NCBI GenBank assembly: GCA_965224065.1
Contig: CBDCYF010000005.1
Location: 2,852,001-2,916,000, forward strand
DNA length: 64,000 nucleotides
Reading direction: 5' to 3'
Source: JAOTZA01 sp965224065
GTDB taxonomy: Bacteria > Acidobacteriota > Thermoanaerobaculia > Multivoradales > JAHEKO01
The stretch's first letter is position 1, and each line of letters begins with the position of its first letter. The notes beneath the pieces are model-generated. The model did not search any database. It was given only the letters and a program-made list of their open reading frames with translations, and had not been told where the DNA came from. Shown here piece after piece: positions 1-9,087 of this stretch. A program made the translations under genes and the position numbers.

Positions 1-732
1 CTGGGAGATCGCTTTGAGACGTTAACCAGCGAGCAGCGCGAGATTGCGCTGGTCGACGGTAGCCGTGCCCTGCTCAGCGCCGAGACCGTGCTTCATGTGC
101 GGATCGACGAACAGAGGCGCGAAGTGGAGCTACGGCGGGGAGAGGTTCTGTTTACGGTGGTGAGCGACGGCCGGCCGTTTGTCGTCCAGACCTCGGCCGG
201 AACCCTCGAAGCCTTGGGAACTGAATTCGGTGTCAGCTCGCGAGGATCAGAGGTCGAAGTGATCGTGCTCGAGGGGCGGGTCCGGGCGACTCCCATAGAC
301 AGCGGGAGTCTCGACAGCTCGCGGAAGTCGGTCGAGCTGGCGGCCGCGGGCGCCATGCGACTCGACGTTGGGCTCGCCAGCGCCCGCTCCGTCGCCGAGG
401 CGGAAATGGAGCGAGCGGTGTCCTGGCGGCGGGGTGTCCTCGAGTTCGATGACGTGCCTCTGTCCGAGGTCGTTCGCGATCTGGACCCATACGTGGCCGG
501 CTATTTGGTTCTCAGCAGTAGGGACCTCGCCACGATGCGTGTTGGCGGGCTGCTGCGCATCGGTCCAGGATACGACCCCGTCGAGAGTCTCGAAAAGGCG
601 CTGCCGGTCGCTTCGCTTCGAATTGGCGATTTTCTTACCGTGCTTCGCCATCGGTCGGACGCGGTTGCCGAGCAAACCACCCGAGATCTCGAATCGCAAG
701 CTTCCGTGGTGGCGTCCCCGACGGGGGAATGA
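1..732 (+). CDS. FecR-type anti-sigma regulator (5' end outside window)
   Basis: The frame is open from base 1 and ends in TGA at 730-732, so the N-terminus is missing. The visible part reads as the periplasmic FecR domain: LVDGSRALLSAETVLHV, then ELRRGEVLFTV, RPFVVQTSAG and ALGTEFGV, the usual order of FecR core motifs. The C-terminal part (DVPLSEVVRDLDPY) resembles the STN-like tail of FecR proteins. FecR proteins relay a signal from a substrate-loaded TonB-dependent receptor to an ECF sigma factor. The next gene is exactly such a receptor with an STN signalling domain, so a sigma factor gene is expected just left of the window. The missing N-terminus means the transmembrane segment cannot be checked. 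Confidence 0.87.
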   Translation: MGDRFETLTSEQREIALVDGSRALLSAETVLHVRIDEQRREVELRRGEVLFTVVSDGRPFVVQTSAGTLEALGTEFGVSSRGSEVEVIVLEGRVRATPIDSGSLDSSRKSVELAAAGAMRLDVGLASARSVAEAEMERAVSWRRGVLEFDDVPLSEVVRDLDPYVAGYLVLSSRDLATMRVGGLLRIGPGYDPVESLEKALPVASLRIGDFLTVLRHRSDAVAEQTTRDLESQASVVASPTGE

Positions 733-879
733 TCACTTCGAAGGCACCGTCGCATCGCCGGTCGGAGCGGGTAGTCCGGCAAGCTTCTTTCGTTCGGATG
801 GGGGAAAGCTGCGCTTGGTTCGTCTTAACGAGTAATCGAGGGGCAGGTCTCGCCTGAGATTCGAACAAAAGGAGCCGGT

Positions 880-3495
880 ATGAAAAGTCGTAGCCGTTTC
901 GTTTGCACGATCGCTCTCTTTCTGGCTTTGGTCGCAGAGGTGTCGGTCGCGGCGACCCAAAAAATCAGTTTCGAGATTCCTCCTCAAGAGCTCGGTGGGG
1001 GGCTACGCGAGTTCGCGCGTCAGGCCGATCTACAGGTCCTGTACGAGCAAAACAACGTCGCGGGGCTCGAAACCCCCGGGGTCCGAGGAGCATTCGAGCC
1101 ACCCGAGGCGCTCGACCGCCTTCTCGAAGGAACCAACCTTTTGTACGAGTTTTCCGGCTCGGAGACCGTGAGCATTCGTACCGAAGACGATCAGGAAGAC
1201 AAAAAGGGCGGCAGTGCTGCTACGACTCGCACCCACGCGGAGGCCGACCTGCCTTCTCCGCCCGCGAGCGTGGGCGCTCCGGTTGCAAACGGACCGCAAT
1301 CGGAACGGCAGCCTACCGAGGCCCAGGATGAGAGCGGCGCGGACGAAGGGGAAGCCGACGACACGGATCAAGACGAGTCCTCGGAGACGTTCGTCGATGC
1401 GATTCTCGTTACAGCGTCAAAGCAAGGCGAGGTTGACGCCCAAGACCTCGCCAACAGCATCACCGCTTTCAACAACGAAAAGCTTGAGCGGCTGGACGCG
1501 CTCGACTTCGAGGATTTCATCGTGCAGGTGCCCGGCACCAATTTCATCGATAACGGCGGCCCCGGCCGGGGGCAGGAAGTGGCTTCCATACGTGGCATCT
1601 CACGGGTGGCCGACAATACGGTGTCCGTGGTCGCGCAATATCTGGATGGCGCGCCGCGATTCGGCGGCAGCTACCGGCTGTTCGACATCGGCGAGGTCGC
1701 GGTGCTGCGCGGTCCGCAGGGGACACTATGGGGCTCTCAAGCCGTGGGGGGGCTGATCTCCTACCGGTCCAACCGCCCCGACCCGACAGCGCGCAGTTGG
1801 TCGTTTACGACCGATCTCTACGCAACGGGCGAGAGTTCCGGCGCAAGCCATCGACTTGTCGCGCATGCGAACCTGCCGATCGTCGAGGACAAGTTCGCCG
1901 TGCGGGTCGCGGGCCATCAGATCAGTGAGGAGGGCTACATCGACAACATTGCGACCGGTGCAGAGGACATCAACAAGGTCGACGAAACCGCTTGGCGATT
2001 ATCGGCCCTGTACCGGCCCTCGGAGAAAGTGACCGTCACCGCGATTTATCATGGCAACGACCTGACCGCAGATGCGCCGACCTTCTTCGATCTCGATCTG
2101 GGAGAACGGCAAACGGACTCTCCCGTTGACGTAACGCCCGCGACGCAGGAGTACGATCTCATCAATCTGATCGTCGACGCGGATCTCGGCTGGGCCAACC
2201 TCAACTACACGGGCGCACAATTCGATTTCGACAATGTCTACAACGACGTCTCTCGGGGGTTCTTCGGCTTTATTCCGTTGGCCCGTACCGACACGATCCT
2301 CCGAGAGGAGTCGACAACCCATGAGCTCAGACTGAGCTCGACGAATTCCGGCCGGGTCGGTTGGATCGTCGGCCTGTACAGTGACGAACTGGATCAATTC
2401 GACCTCACCGAGAGCGTAGAAATCCAAGATCCGACGTTGCCGCCGGGTTCGACAGCGATCGGTAACGGCGCGCTCGTGTTCTTTCTCGGCGGCCCCCAGT
2501 CCTTTAAGGAGAAAGCGATATTTGGTGAGGTGACCATCGACCTCACCCCGACTTGGGAGCTCCTGGTAGGGGCTCGCTATTTCGACTGGAACATCGACAA
2601 CGATCAGGACACCGTCTTCTTGGGTACGAGCTTTGGCCAGGAGGTCGGTTCGGTCGGCGACGACGACAGTTTCTTCAAGGTGCAGCTGACGCGCCATCTT
2701 CACGAGCGCGGTCTCGTCTACCTAACTCGCTCCGAGGGCTTTCGCATCGGTGGATTCAACCCTTTTGTGGGGCCGAATTTCAACAGCTCGCTCGATTTCC
2801 TGAGGTTCGACCCCGATCGTCTTATCAACTACGAGGTGGGCTACAAGTCCTCCTGGGCGAACAACCGCGCGGTTTTCAACGCGGCGGTCTACAGAATGGA
2901 CTGGGAGGACGTGCAGACCGTCGTTCGTGACTCGATCGGCCAATTCGCGTTTACGACCAACGCGACAGATCTGGAGGTCGAAGGTTTCGAGCTCGAGCTG
3001 GCAACACAGGATCTGATCGCACCGGGGGTCTATGCCTCGGTCAACCTCGCGCATACTTCCAACGAGTTTCAGAGGGACGCGTTTATTTATCCCGACGTCG
3101 GCCGTCTGCTGGTAGAAAAGGGCGACTCTTTGCGAAGGACGCCCGACTACACTTGGGCGGCGGACTTCGGCTACGATTTTTTGGTGGGTGGCGACCGGGC
3201 AGGCTACCTGCGGGCGAACTACTGGCACAAAGACCGGACTACCACGGAGGGCTTCAATGGCGGCGATGGTGCCGTGCCGATTCCAGCTCAGGATGTCGTC
3301 AGCGCCTCCGCCGGGCTGTACATGGGGAAATGGGAGATCAAGCTGGTGGCAGACAATCTCACGGACGCCATCCCTTTGTTGCAGGTATTTCCAGCCGCTG
3401 GCGGCGGACCTGAGAATCCCGATGCTACGCGACCGGCGCGTGCGTCCAGCATTCGGCCACGCAGCATCGCTTTGCAGTTGAGCTACACGCCCTAA
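880..3495 (+). CDS. FecA-like TonB-dependent receptor with STN signalling domain
   Basis: The 871-residue protein starts at ATG 880 behind AAAAGGAG. It has a signal peptide (residues 1-25), an STN domain (about 28-108, KISFEIPPQELGGGLREF), then a 60-residue acidic low-complexity linker, a TonB-box-like stretch (TFVDAILVTASK), a plug domain (VPGTNFIDNGGPGRGQEVASIRGIS, QVAVLRGPQGTLWG type motif near 280) and a beta-barrel ending near SIALQLSYTP. Receptors of this type import ferric chelates, vitamin B12 or other large ligands and signal through FecR. Its position directly after a fecR gene supports signalling control. The ligand cannot be named; a peptidase gene follows 20-30 bases downstream, so a peptidic ligand is possible. 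Confidence 0.93.
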   Translation: MKSRSRFVCTIALFLALVAEVSVAATQKISFEIPPQELGGGLREFARQADLQVLYEQNNVAGLETPGVRGAFEPPEALDRLLEGTNLLYEFSGSETVSIRTEDDQEDKKGGSAATTRTHAEADLPSPPASVGAPVANGPQSERQPTEAQDESGADEGEADDTDQDESSETFVDAILVTASKQGEVDAQDLANSITAFNNEKLERLDALDFEDFIVQVPGTNFIDNGGPGRGQEVASIRGISRVADNTVSVVAQYLDGAPRFGGSYRLFDIGEVAVLRGPQGTLWGSQAVGGLISYRSNRPDPTARSWSFTTDLYATGESSGASHRLVAHANLPIVEDKFAVRVAGHQISEEGYIDNIATGAEDINKVDETAWRLSALYRPSEKVTVTAIYHGNDLTADAPTFFDLDLGERQTDSPVDVTPATQEYDLINLIVDADLGWANLNYTGAQFDFDNVYNDVSRGFFGFIPLARTDTILREESTTHELRLSSTNSGRVGWIVGLYSDELDQFDLTESVEIQDPTLPPGSTAIGNGALVFFLGGPQSFKEKAIFGEVTIDLTPTWELLVGARYFDWNIDNDQDTVFLGTSFGQEVGSVGDDDSFFKVQLTRHLHERGLVYLTRSEGFRIGGFNPFVGPNFNSSLDFLRFDPDRLINYEVGYKSSWANNRAVFNAAVYRMDWEDVQTVVRDSIGQFAFTTNATDLEVEGFELELATQDLIAPGVYASVNLAHTSNEFQRDAFIYPDVGRLLVEKGDSLRRTPDYTWAADFGYDFLVGGDRAGYLRANYWHKDRTTTEGFNGGDGAVPIPAQDVVSASAGLYMGKWEIKLVADNLTDAIPLLQVFPAAGGGPENPDATRPARASSIRPRSIALQLSYTP

Positions 3496-3527
3496 AGGCA
3501 AGTGAGCAAGAGCGGGTGGGCACCCAG

Positions 3528-5882
3528 ATGTTCTTGAGAAAGTACATCCTGGCCGCATTGCTCACGCTGCTTGCCGCGACGATCGGCGGGGCAGTCCAAG
3601 CTGCCGACCTTCTGCTGGAGGCCGGGGATTACGCAGCTGCGGAGCGACTGGACAACGCGAACCTTGCGACCCTCGTCAAGAACGCCGCCATCGAGCCAAA
3701 CTGGGCCGGCGAAGGTCGATATCTTTGGTATCGGCGGGACGAGGGAAAGGGGCAATCCGTCGTACTAGTGGACGTCGAGAGCGGAGTGCGGCGATCGGCG
3801 TTTGACGTCGCACTGATGACAGAGGCGCTCGAGCGGTTGATCGGCGCCAGTAGCGAGGGTCAGGCCTCGTCTCCGGACGAGATCGTCTTCCGGCGTGACA
3901 CGCACGAGATAAGGTACCGACATTCCAATCGACGAATAACTTGCACCGCGCGCAAGCCCGTGTGTGAGTTCGGCGAGGATCTGGCTGCTCCCGAGGTGCT
4001 CGTCGCGCCGGGGACCGGGCACGGTGTCTTCGTGCGCAACCACAACCTTTGGCTCGTCAATCGAGGAGATCGTAGCGAAACGCGTCTCACCACAGACGGA
4101 GAGCGGCTGGCCGCATACGCGAGCGGCTCAGACCAACAGACTCTGAATAGCGGTCGTCCCGGGCCGGACGCCGTCTTGCGACCGGTGTCGACCCATTGGG
4201 CGCCAAACGGCAGATGGCTGATTACACGAAAGCTGGACGAGCGGGAGGTCGAGCCCTATCCCTTCCTGGAGTCCGTGCCGGCTGACGGTGGTTTTCGACC
4301 CAAGATGCGAGAAGTACGCGTCACCCTTCTTGGAGATGCAAAGCAATCGAGGGTCAGCGACTACATCATCGATCTGCAGTCGAAGTCGCGCTATCCGATC
4401 CAGTTACCGGACGGGTTTGATCTCGAGGACCCGTATCCGGGCAATGAGCCCTTGGGTTGGAGCGCCGATGGCGACAAAGGCTATTTCTACATGTCGTCCA
4501 CTGACGCCAAGGTGGGCCGGCTGGTCGAAGTCGAGATGCCGACCGGCAAGTGCAAAGTCATCCTGGAGGAACGGGCACCACATAGCCGCGTCTACCTTTC
4601 GTCCTTTGGGTCGAAAGCGATGGTCCGTATCTTTGGCGACGAAGTGATCTGGTTCTCGGAGCGCGATAACTACGGCCATCTTTACCTGTACGACCTCGAG
4701 GCCGGAAAGCTCAAACGCCGGCTGACCCACGGCGAGGGGGTTGTTCGCTCGATTCTCTACGTCGATCCCGAGCGGCGCGCTCTGTTGATCTCGAGGTCCC
4801 GGGCCGGCGAAAACGTCGATCCATATCAGCAGTACATCTACCGGGTACCGCTGGATGGAGGGGAGCCGGCTCTTCTGACTCCAGAGATCGCCCATCACGT
4901 CGTCGATGAGAGCAAGGTCTCTCCCGGTGGCGACTATTTTGTGGATTCGTACTCCACGATATCCACTCCTCCCCGCACTGTTTTGCGATCGACGTGGGAT
5001 GCAAACGAAGTCGTTGTTCTGGAAGAAGCGGATGCCGACGCCCTCTTCGAGTTCGGTTGGCGACCGCCCCAGCGTGTTCGGGTCAAAGCTGCGGACGGCA
5101 AGACGGATCTGTACGCGTCTCTGCACCGAGCTCACGAGCGCTTCGATAGCGGGCAGAAACTGCCGATCGTCGATGTGAACTACATCAACGCGATCGCGTC
5201 GGTTGTGCCCGTTGGCTTTATGGATGCCGTGAGCTCGCCGTATCCGTCAGGTCTGACGCGGCTCGGGTTTCACCTTGTCAGCGTCGACGGTCGTGGGACA
5301 CCGAAACGTTCGAGGGATTTCCGGGAAGTCGGCTATCCGGCGTTTGCCGACATCCAGATTGAAGATCACGTCGAGGCGATTCGTCAGCTAGCCGACCGGT
5401 TCCCCGGGCTCGATGCCGATCGGGTGGGCATCTGGGGCAGCTCGAATGGCGGAGCCGGCGCCGCGCGAGCCATCTTGCGCCGGCCGGACTTTTTCAAGGT
5501 CGCGGTGGCGTCGGCCGGCAGTCACGACTACATGTCGCTGCCGCCCAGTGGCATCAAATTCTTTGGAATCCCGAGGTATGCGGATGGGGGACCGAGCCGT
5601 CCGGAGCCCGCCGCGGTGCCGGAGAATTACCTGGCGTTCGACAACGCGGCCCTCGCGGCCAATCTCGAGGGTCACCTGTTGCTGGCCTACGGCGACATGG
5701 ACAATCTGGCGTTGCCTGCCGCGACGCATCGGCTGGCGAACGCCCTGATCAAGGCGGGCAAGACCTTCGATCTGTTGCACATGCCGAACCAGGGACACTT
5801 TCTCCTCTTTGACCCCTATTTCAAGCGGAGACTTCGGCACTATTTTGTCGAGCACCTGCACGGAATCGATCCACCGATCTAG
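3528..5882 (+). CDS. S9 family prolyl oligopeptidase-like serine peptidase, exported
   Basis: About 784 residues with a signal peptide (MFLRKYILAALLTLLA...). The first two thirds look like the DPP IV beta-propeller; the C-terminal part is the alpha/beta hydrolase. The nucleophile is in GIWGSSNGGAGAAR (GxSxGG), the Asp in YGDMDNLALPAATHRL and the His in NQGHFLLF, so the triad is intact. Family members cleave short proline-containing peptides in the periplasm. The gene follows the TonB receptor closely and is probably co-transcribed. GTG at 3516 gives four more residues and is an alternative start; neither has a strong ribosome binding site. Confidence 0.9.
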   Translation: MFLRKYILAALLTLLAATIGGAVQAADLLLEAGDYAAAERLDNANLATLVKNAAIEPNWAGEGRYLWYRRDEGKGQSVVLVDVESGVRRSAFDVALMTEALERLIGASSEGQASSPDEIVFRRDTHEIRYRHSNRRITCTARKPVCEFGEDLAAPEVLVAPGTGHGVFVRNHNLWLVNRGDRSETRLTTDGERLAAYASGSDQQTLNSGRPGPDAVLRPVSTHWAPNGRWLITRKLDEREVEPYPFLESVPADGGFRPKMREVRVTLLGDAKQSRVSDYIIDLQSKSRYPIQLPDGFDLEDPYPGNEPLGWSADGDKGYFYMSSTDAKVGRLVEVEMPTGKCKVILEERAPHSRVYLSSFGSKAMVRIFGDEVIWFSERDNYGHLYLYDLEAGKLKRRLTHGEGVVRSILYVDPERRALLISRSRAGENVDPYQQYIYRVPLDGGEPALLTPEIAHHVVDESKVSPGGDYFVDSYSTISTPPRTVLRSTWDANEVVVLEEADADALFEFGWRPPQRVRVKAADGKTDLYASLHRAHERFDSGQKLPIVDVNYINAIASVVPVGFMDAVSSPYPSGLTRLGFHLVSVDGRGTPKRSRDFREVGYPAFADIQIEDHVEAIRQLADRFPGLDADRVGIWGSSNGGAGAARAILRRPDFFKVAVASAGSHDYMSLPPSGIKFFGIPRYADGGPSRPEPAAVPENYLAFDNAALAANLEGHLLLAYGDMDNLALPAATHRLANALIKAGKTFDLLHMPNQGHFLLFDPYFKRRLRHYFVEHLHGIDPPI

Positions 5883-5928
5883 TCGTTGCGGCGAAATCGA
5901 CGGGATGTGACGGGCTGGCCGGGTCGGA

Positions 5929-5976
5929 AGAAAAAAGGGAGACCGTCCCATTTGTAGGCGAACAAAGGGACGGTCT
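5929..5976 (-). terminator. Rho-independent terminator for the spondin-domain gene
   Basis: A 10-bp perfect stem (AGACCGTCCC at 5940-5949 pairing with 5967-5976, 17-nt loop) is followed, on the minus strand, by a run of T (the plus strand reads GAAGAAAAAAGG at 5928-5939). It lies between convergent genes and may also slow plus-strand transcription. Confidence 0.8.
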
Positions 5977-5998
5977 TCCGGGTCTTGTCTGTCGAGCG

Positions 5999-6646
5999 TC
6001 AGTTGTTCGATACGCGAACCGCGCGGACCTGCACCACCGGGTTGCGCCAGTCCAGGCCCCGTAGCGAGCCGCGGTTGATGCCTTCGTTGATCCGGATCGT
6101 GCCTTCGGCGCCATCGGTGACCCGCACGCCGGCGTTGCCACAAGGCGGTCCCGGGATGTGGGCACAGCTCAAGGTATTGGCTTCGCTGCCGGCGTCGTAG
6201 CCCGGTCCTCTGAACGTGGCGCTTCGCCGCACGCGCGCCGTGGCCGAGTAGAAGGTGTCGTTGGTAGTGACCAACATGCCGAGGACGGTGATGTTGTTGG
6301 AGCTGGCTCCCCGGACCCGCACGCTCATCGAGCCGCCGGGCGGGATGACACCGGAACCGATGGCTACGTCGCGAACCCCAGTGGTGGTGCCCAGGAGTGC
6401 GATCAACCCCTCGCTGTCCGCGTCTTCGGCCATAGCAGCCAACTCGGGGCTGGCAGGCTGGCCGACTTGGAAGATCGAAGAGCTCGGTCGGTGGGTCACC
6501 ACGATGGGTGGCGAGAAGACCTGATTGGACAGATTGTAGATGGTGACGTCGAATTCGGCGGCGTGGGCTGGGCTGCCGGCTGCTGTCAGCGCGAGGACGG
6601 TTGCGGCAACAGCAAGGGCTCCGGCGAGGGTCTTTGTACGGGTCAT
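5999..6646 (-). CDS. Spondin-domain (Spond_N-like) secreted protein
   Basis: A 215-residue exported protein; the start at 6646 is chosen because AAAGGAGG lies just upstream and it opens directly into a signal peptide (MTRTKTLAGALAVAATVLAL...AHA). The mature part has the spondin N-terminal pattern: VTIYNLSNQVFSPPIVVTH, IFQVGQPASPELAAMAED, PPGGSMSVRV and MLVTTNDTFYSA. These domains form a beta-sandwich that binds metal and surface ligands; the bacterial role is not known. The C-terminal 60 residues carry two Cys (SCAHIPGPPCG) that may form a disulfide. It stands alone on the minus strand with its own terminator. Confidence 0.85.
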   Translation of the reverse strand: MTRTKTLAGALAVAATVLALTAAGSPAHAAEFDVTIYNLSNQVFSPPIVVTHRPSSSIFQVGQPASPELAAMAEDADSEGLIALLGTTTGVRDVAIGSGVIPPGGSMSVRVRGASSNNITVLGMLVTTNDTFYSATARVRRSATFRGPGYDAGSEANTLSCAHIPGPPCGNAGVRVTDGAEGTIRINEGINRGSLRGLDWRNPVVQVRAVRVSNN

Positions 6647-6748
6647 GCGAATCCTCCTTTGAGTCAGTCGACGCCCGGAGCGTCGTGTCATGGGAGGAAG
6701 GCTGGCGCCGAGATCTCACCCGGTTCTCCGCCCGATCTCACATTTTGG

Positions 6749-8230
6749 TCACGCCGGCTGCAGGATCGTCGTCGCGGGCAGATCGAAAAAGAAGCGGGAG
6801 CCCTTTCCGAGCTGGCTCTCGACCCGCAGGTGGCTGCCGTGAAGCTCGACGATGCGGCGGGAGATCGTAAGACCGAGTCCCGAGCCCCCGGGGACGGAGC
6901 TGTCCGAGCGCTGAAAGTACCGATCGAACACGTGCGGCAGCTCGGTGGGGGAGATGCCGCGGCCGGTGTCGGCCACCGAGACGCGGACCGCTCCATTGTG
7001 ACGGGCGACCGAGAGACGGACCTCACCGCCACCGGGCGTATGGCGAATGCCGTTGTCCACCAGGTTCTCGAGCACGCGCGCGATCAGCGCTACGTCACCG
7101 ACGATCATCGGGCTGCGGTCCGGGGTCTCCGCCAGAAGGCGCACGCCCCATTCGCGGGCCGAGAGCTGAAAATCCTGCGCGGTGTCCTGTACCAGGTCCA
7201 CAATGGGGAGCGGCTCCATCTCGGGCTCGACGGTCGCGGATTCCAGTTTGGCCAGCTCGAAGAGCTCGGCGACCAGACGGCTGAGGCGCTCGCTCTGGCG
7301 CAGCGCGGTCTCCAGGTAGTCGCGCTTTTCTCCTTCGGACAAGGTATTGGTCTTGGCGCGGAGCGTCTCCAGATAGCCTCGCAGCGAGGTCAGCGGAGTG
7401 CGCAGATCGTGGGAGATGTTGGCGGTCAGCTCGCGGCGCAGGGCGTCGGTCTTCTTGAGCTCATCGAGCTGCGCCGCCAGACGTGCTGCCATGCGCTCAA
7501 ACGAGCGGTTGAGGCGGGAGATCTCGTCGCTTCCGGCGTCCTGTGGCGACCGGCTTTGTTCGAGAAGGCCATCGCTTTCGAACGAGTCGACGCGGGCGGC
7601 CAGCTTCCGGACACGCCGGGTAATGAGCGAGAAGACCAGGAGACCGGCGCCGAGAAGCAGCGCCAGCGCCACCAACGAGAGGCCGAAACCGACCCTCAGG
7701 GTGTGGCTCCCCTGGAGCATGGCGATCTCCGAGTCGTATTGCTCGCCTCCCAGGATCACGTAGAGGTACCCTTCCAAAGTCGAACCGTTGAGAATCGGGG
7801 CGACCGAAAAGGGCTTACGCCGCTCGCGATCTCGTGGGTCGTCACCAAAAATCGGCAGCGCTTTCTCACCGGCAAGAAAATCTTCGATGGGCTCGAGCCC
7901 GACCCGTTGCCGGACCACCGCGCCGTGCGGCGCGTCGTATTCCAGGATGTGTCCGTTGGGATCGATCAGGTAGACCTCGATCGTGGGGTTGACGACCATC
8001 AGCATGTGGAAAATCTGCTCGAGGGCCTCGGGGCGCACGTGGCCGTCGGAGATCGGCAGCGCGTCCTTGACCAGGTGTGTGGCCAGATTCAGATGGAGCC
8101 GCTGATTCACCTCGGTGAGAAAGCGGCGGGTAGAGATGAGGTTGGCGACCAGTAGCAGTATGCCGAGAGCCAGGAACAGACCGGCCAGGGCCAGCGCCAG
8201 CTTGGCGTAGAGAGTCCGGATCCGGCTCAT
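6749..8230 (-). CDS. Sensor histidine kinase (HAMP, HisKA, HATPase)
   Basis: A 493-residue membrane kinase. An N-terminal transmembrane helix (about 8-32), a periplasmic sensor of about 150 residues, a second helix (near 185-210), HAMP (LITRRVRKLAARVDSF), then the H-box NISHDLRTPLTSLRGYL, N-box ENLVDNGIRHTP, G1 VADTGRGIS, F-box FDRYFQR and G2 GGSGLGLTI. The ATG at 8230 overlaps the stop of the response regulator (ATGA), so the two are translationally coupled and form a pair. A long upstream in-frame extension overlaps the regulator gene and is not real. The signal is unknown. Confidence 0.95.
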   Translation of the reverse strand: MSRIRTLYAKLALALAGLFLALGILLLVANLISTRRFLTEVNQRLHLNLATHLVKDALPISDGHVRPEALEQIFHMLMVVNPTIEVYLIDPNGHILEYDAPHGAVVRQRVGLEPIEDFLAGEKALPIFGDDPRDRERRKPFSVAPILNGSTLEGYLYVILGGEQYDSEIAMLQGSHTLRVGFGLSLVALALLLGAGLLVFSLITRRVRKLAARVDSFESDGLLEQSRSPQDAGSDEISRLNRSFERMAARLAAQLDELKKTDALRRELTANISHDLRTPLTSLRGYLETLRAKTNTLSEGEKRDYLETALRQSERLSRLVAELFELAKLESATVEPEMEPLPIVDLVQDTAQDFQLSAREWGVRLLAETPDRSPMIVGDVALIARVLENLVDNGIRHTPGGGEVRLSVARHNGAVRVSVADTGRGISPTELPHVFDRYFQRSDSSVPGGSGLGLTISRRIVELHGSHLRVESQLGKGSRFFFDLPATTILQPA

Positions 8231-8982
8231 GCGGACCCCGATTCCACCGAAACCGCGAGCTCCCCGGTGGGCCCGGGCGGGTTCTCGGAAAGTCGATAGC
8301 CGACTCCCCAGACCGTCTCCACCCATTGTGGTTGCGCCGGGTCGTCTTCGATTTTGGCGCGCAGGCGGTTGATGTGCGAGTTGACCGTGTGCTCGTAGCC
8401 GGCGTGACTGTAGCCCCATACCGCATCGAGAAGCTGGGCGCGCGTAAACACGCGCCCGGGGTGGCGCGCGAAGTGCTCGAGCAGATCGAACTCGCGCGCC
8501 GTCAAGCGAACCTGCCGTCCGTGGATCGCCACCGCCCGGCGTGCCGGATCGATCGACAGACCGCCGTGGGACAGTGCCGGCTCGGGGCTCCCATCGTCGG
8601 CATCGGAGAGGGCATCGACCCGCCGGAATAAGGCCTTGACCCGCGCCACCAGCTCGAGCACGCTGAATGGCTTGGTCAGGTAGTCGTCGGCGCCCAGCTC
8701 GAGCCCCAGCACCCGATCCAGCTCCGAGGAGCGGGCGGTCAGCATCAGCACGGGCACATAGGCCCCCGCCGACGTGCGGATTCGCTTGCAGATGTCCAGC
8801 CCGTCGGGGCCGGGCAGGCTCAGATCCAGGACGACCAGATCCCACCGGCGGCCCTCGGCTTCGACCAGCCCCTGGTGGCCGTCGGTCGCCAGAGTCACCG
8901 CGCAGCCCAGGTCCTCCAGGTGGAGTCGAACCAGACGGGCAATGTCGTGGTCGTCTTCTACGATGAGTGCGTTTCGTTTCAT
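8227..8982 (-). CDS. OmpR/PhoB family response regulator
   Basis: A 251-residue protein with an N-terminal receiver domain (acidic pair EDDHD, phospho-acceptor in LVVLDLSLPGPDG, Lys in YLTKPFS) and a C-terminal winged helix (LTAREFDLLEHFARHPGRVFTRAQLLDAVWG). It is the partner of the downstream kinase. The chosen ATG at 8982 gives the normal start MKRNALIVEDDHD; a GTG at 9006 would add eight residues. No target genes are evident, though the spondin gene lies next downstream. Confidence 0.95.
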   Translation of the reverse strand: MKRNALIVEDDHDIARLVRLHLEDLGCAVTLATDGHQGLVEAEGRRWDLVVLDLSLPGPDGLDICKRIRTSAGAYVPVLMLTARSSELDRVLGLELGADDYLTKPFSVLELVARVKALFRRVDALSDADDGSPEPALSHGGLSIDPARRAVAIHGRQVRLTAREFDLLEHFARHPGRVFTRAQLLDAVWGYSHAGYEHTVNSHINRLRAKIEDDPAQPQWVETVWGVGYRLSENPPGPTGELAVSVESGSA

Positions 8983-9087
8983 CGATTCACGCCCGCCCGG
9001 CCTCACCGGGGGACAGAGAAAGATACGGCCAAGATGTCACGCTGGTCTCACGGGGGCCGGCGGAGAATCGGATCCGGGGCCAGCGCC

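Noticed and set aside
6158..8155. Long plus-strand ORF of 665 codons
   Set aside because: Lies entirely over the spondin and histidine kinase genes on the minus strand, which have clear domain motifs; a GC-rich shadow.
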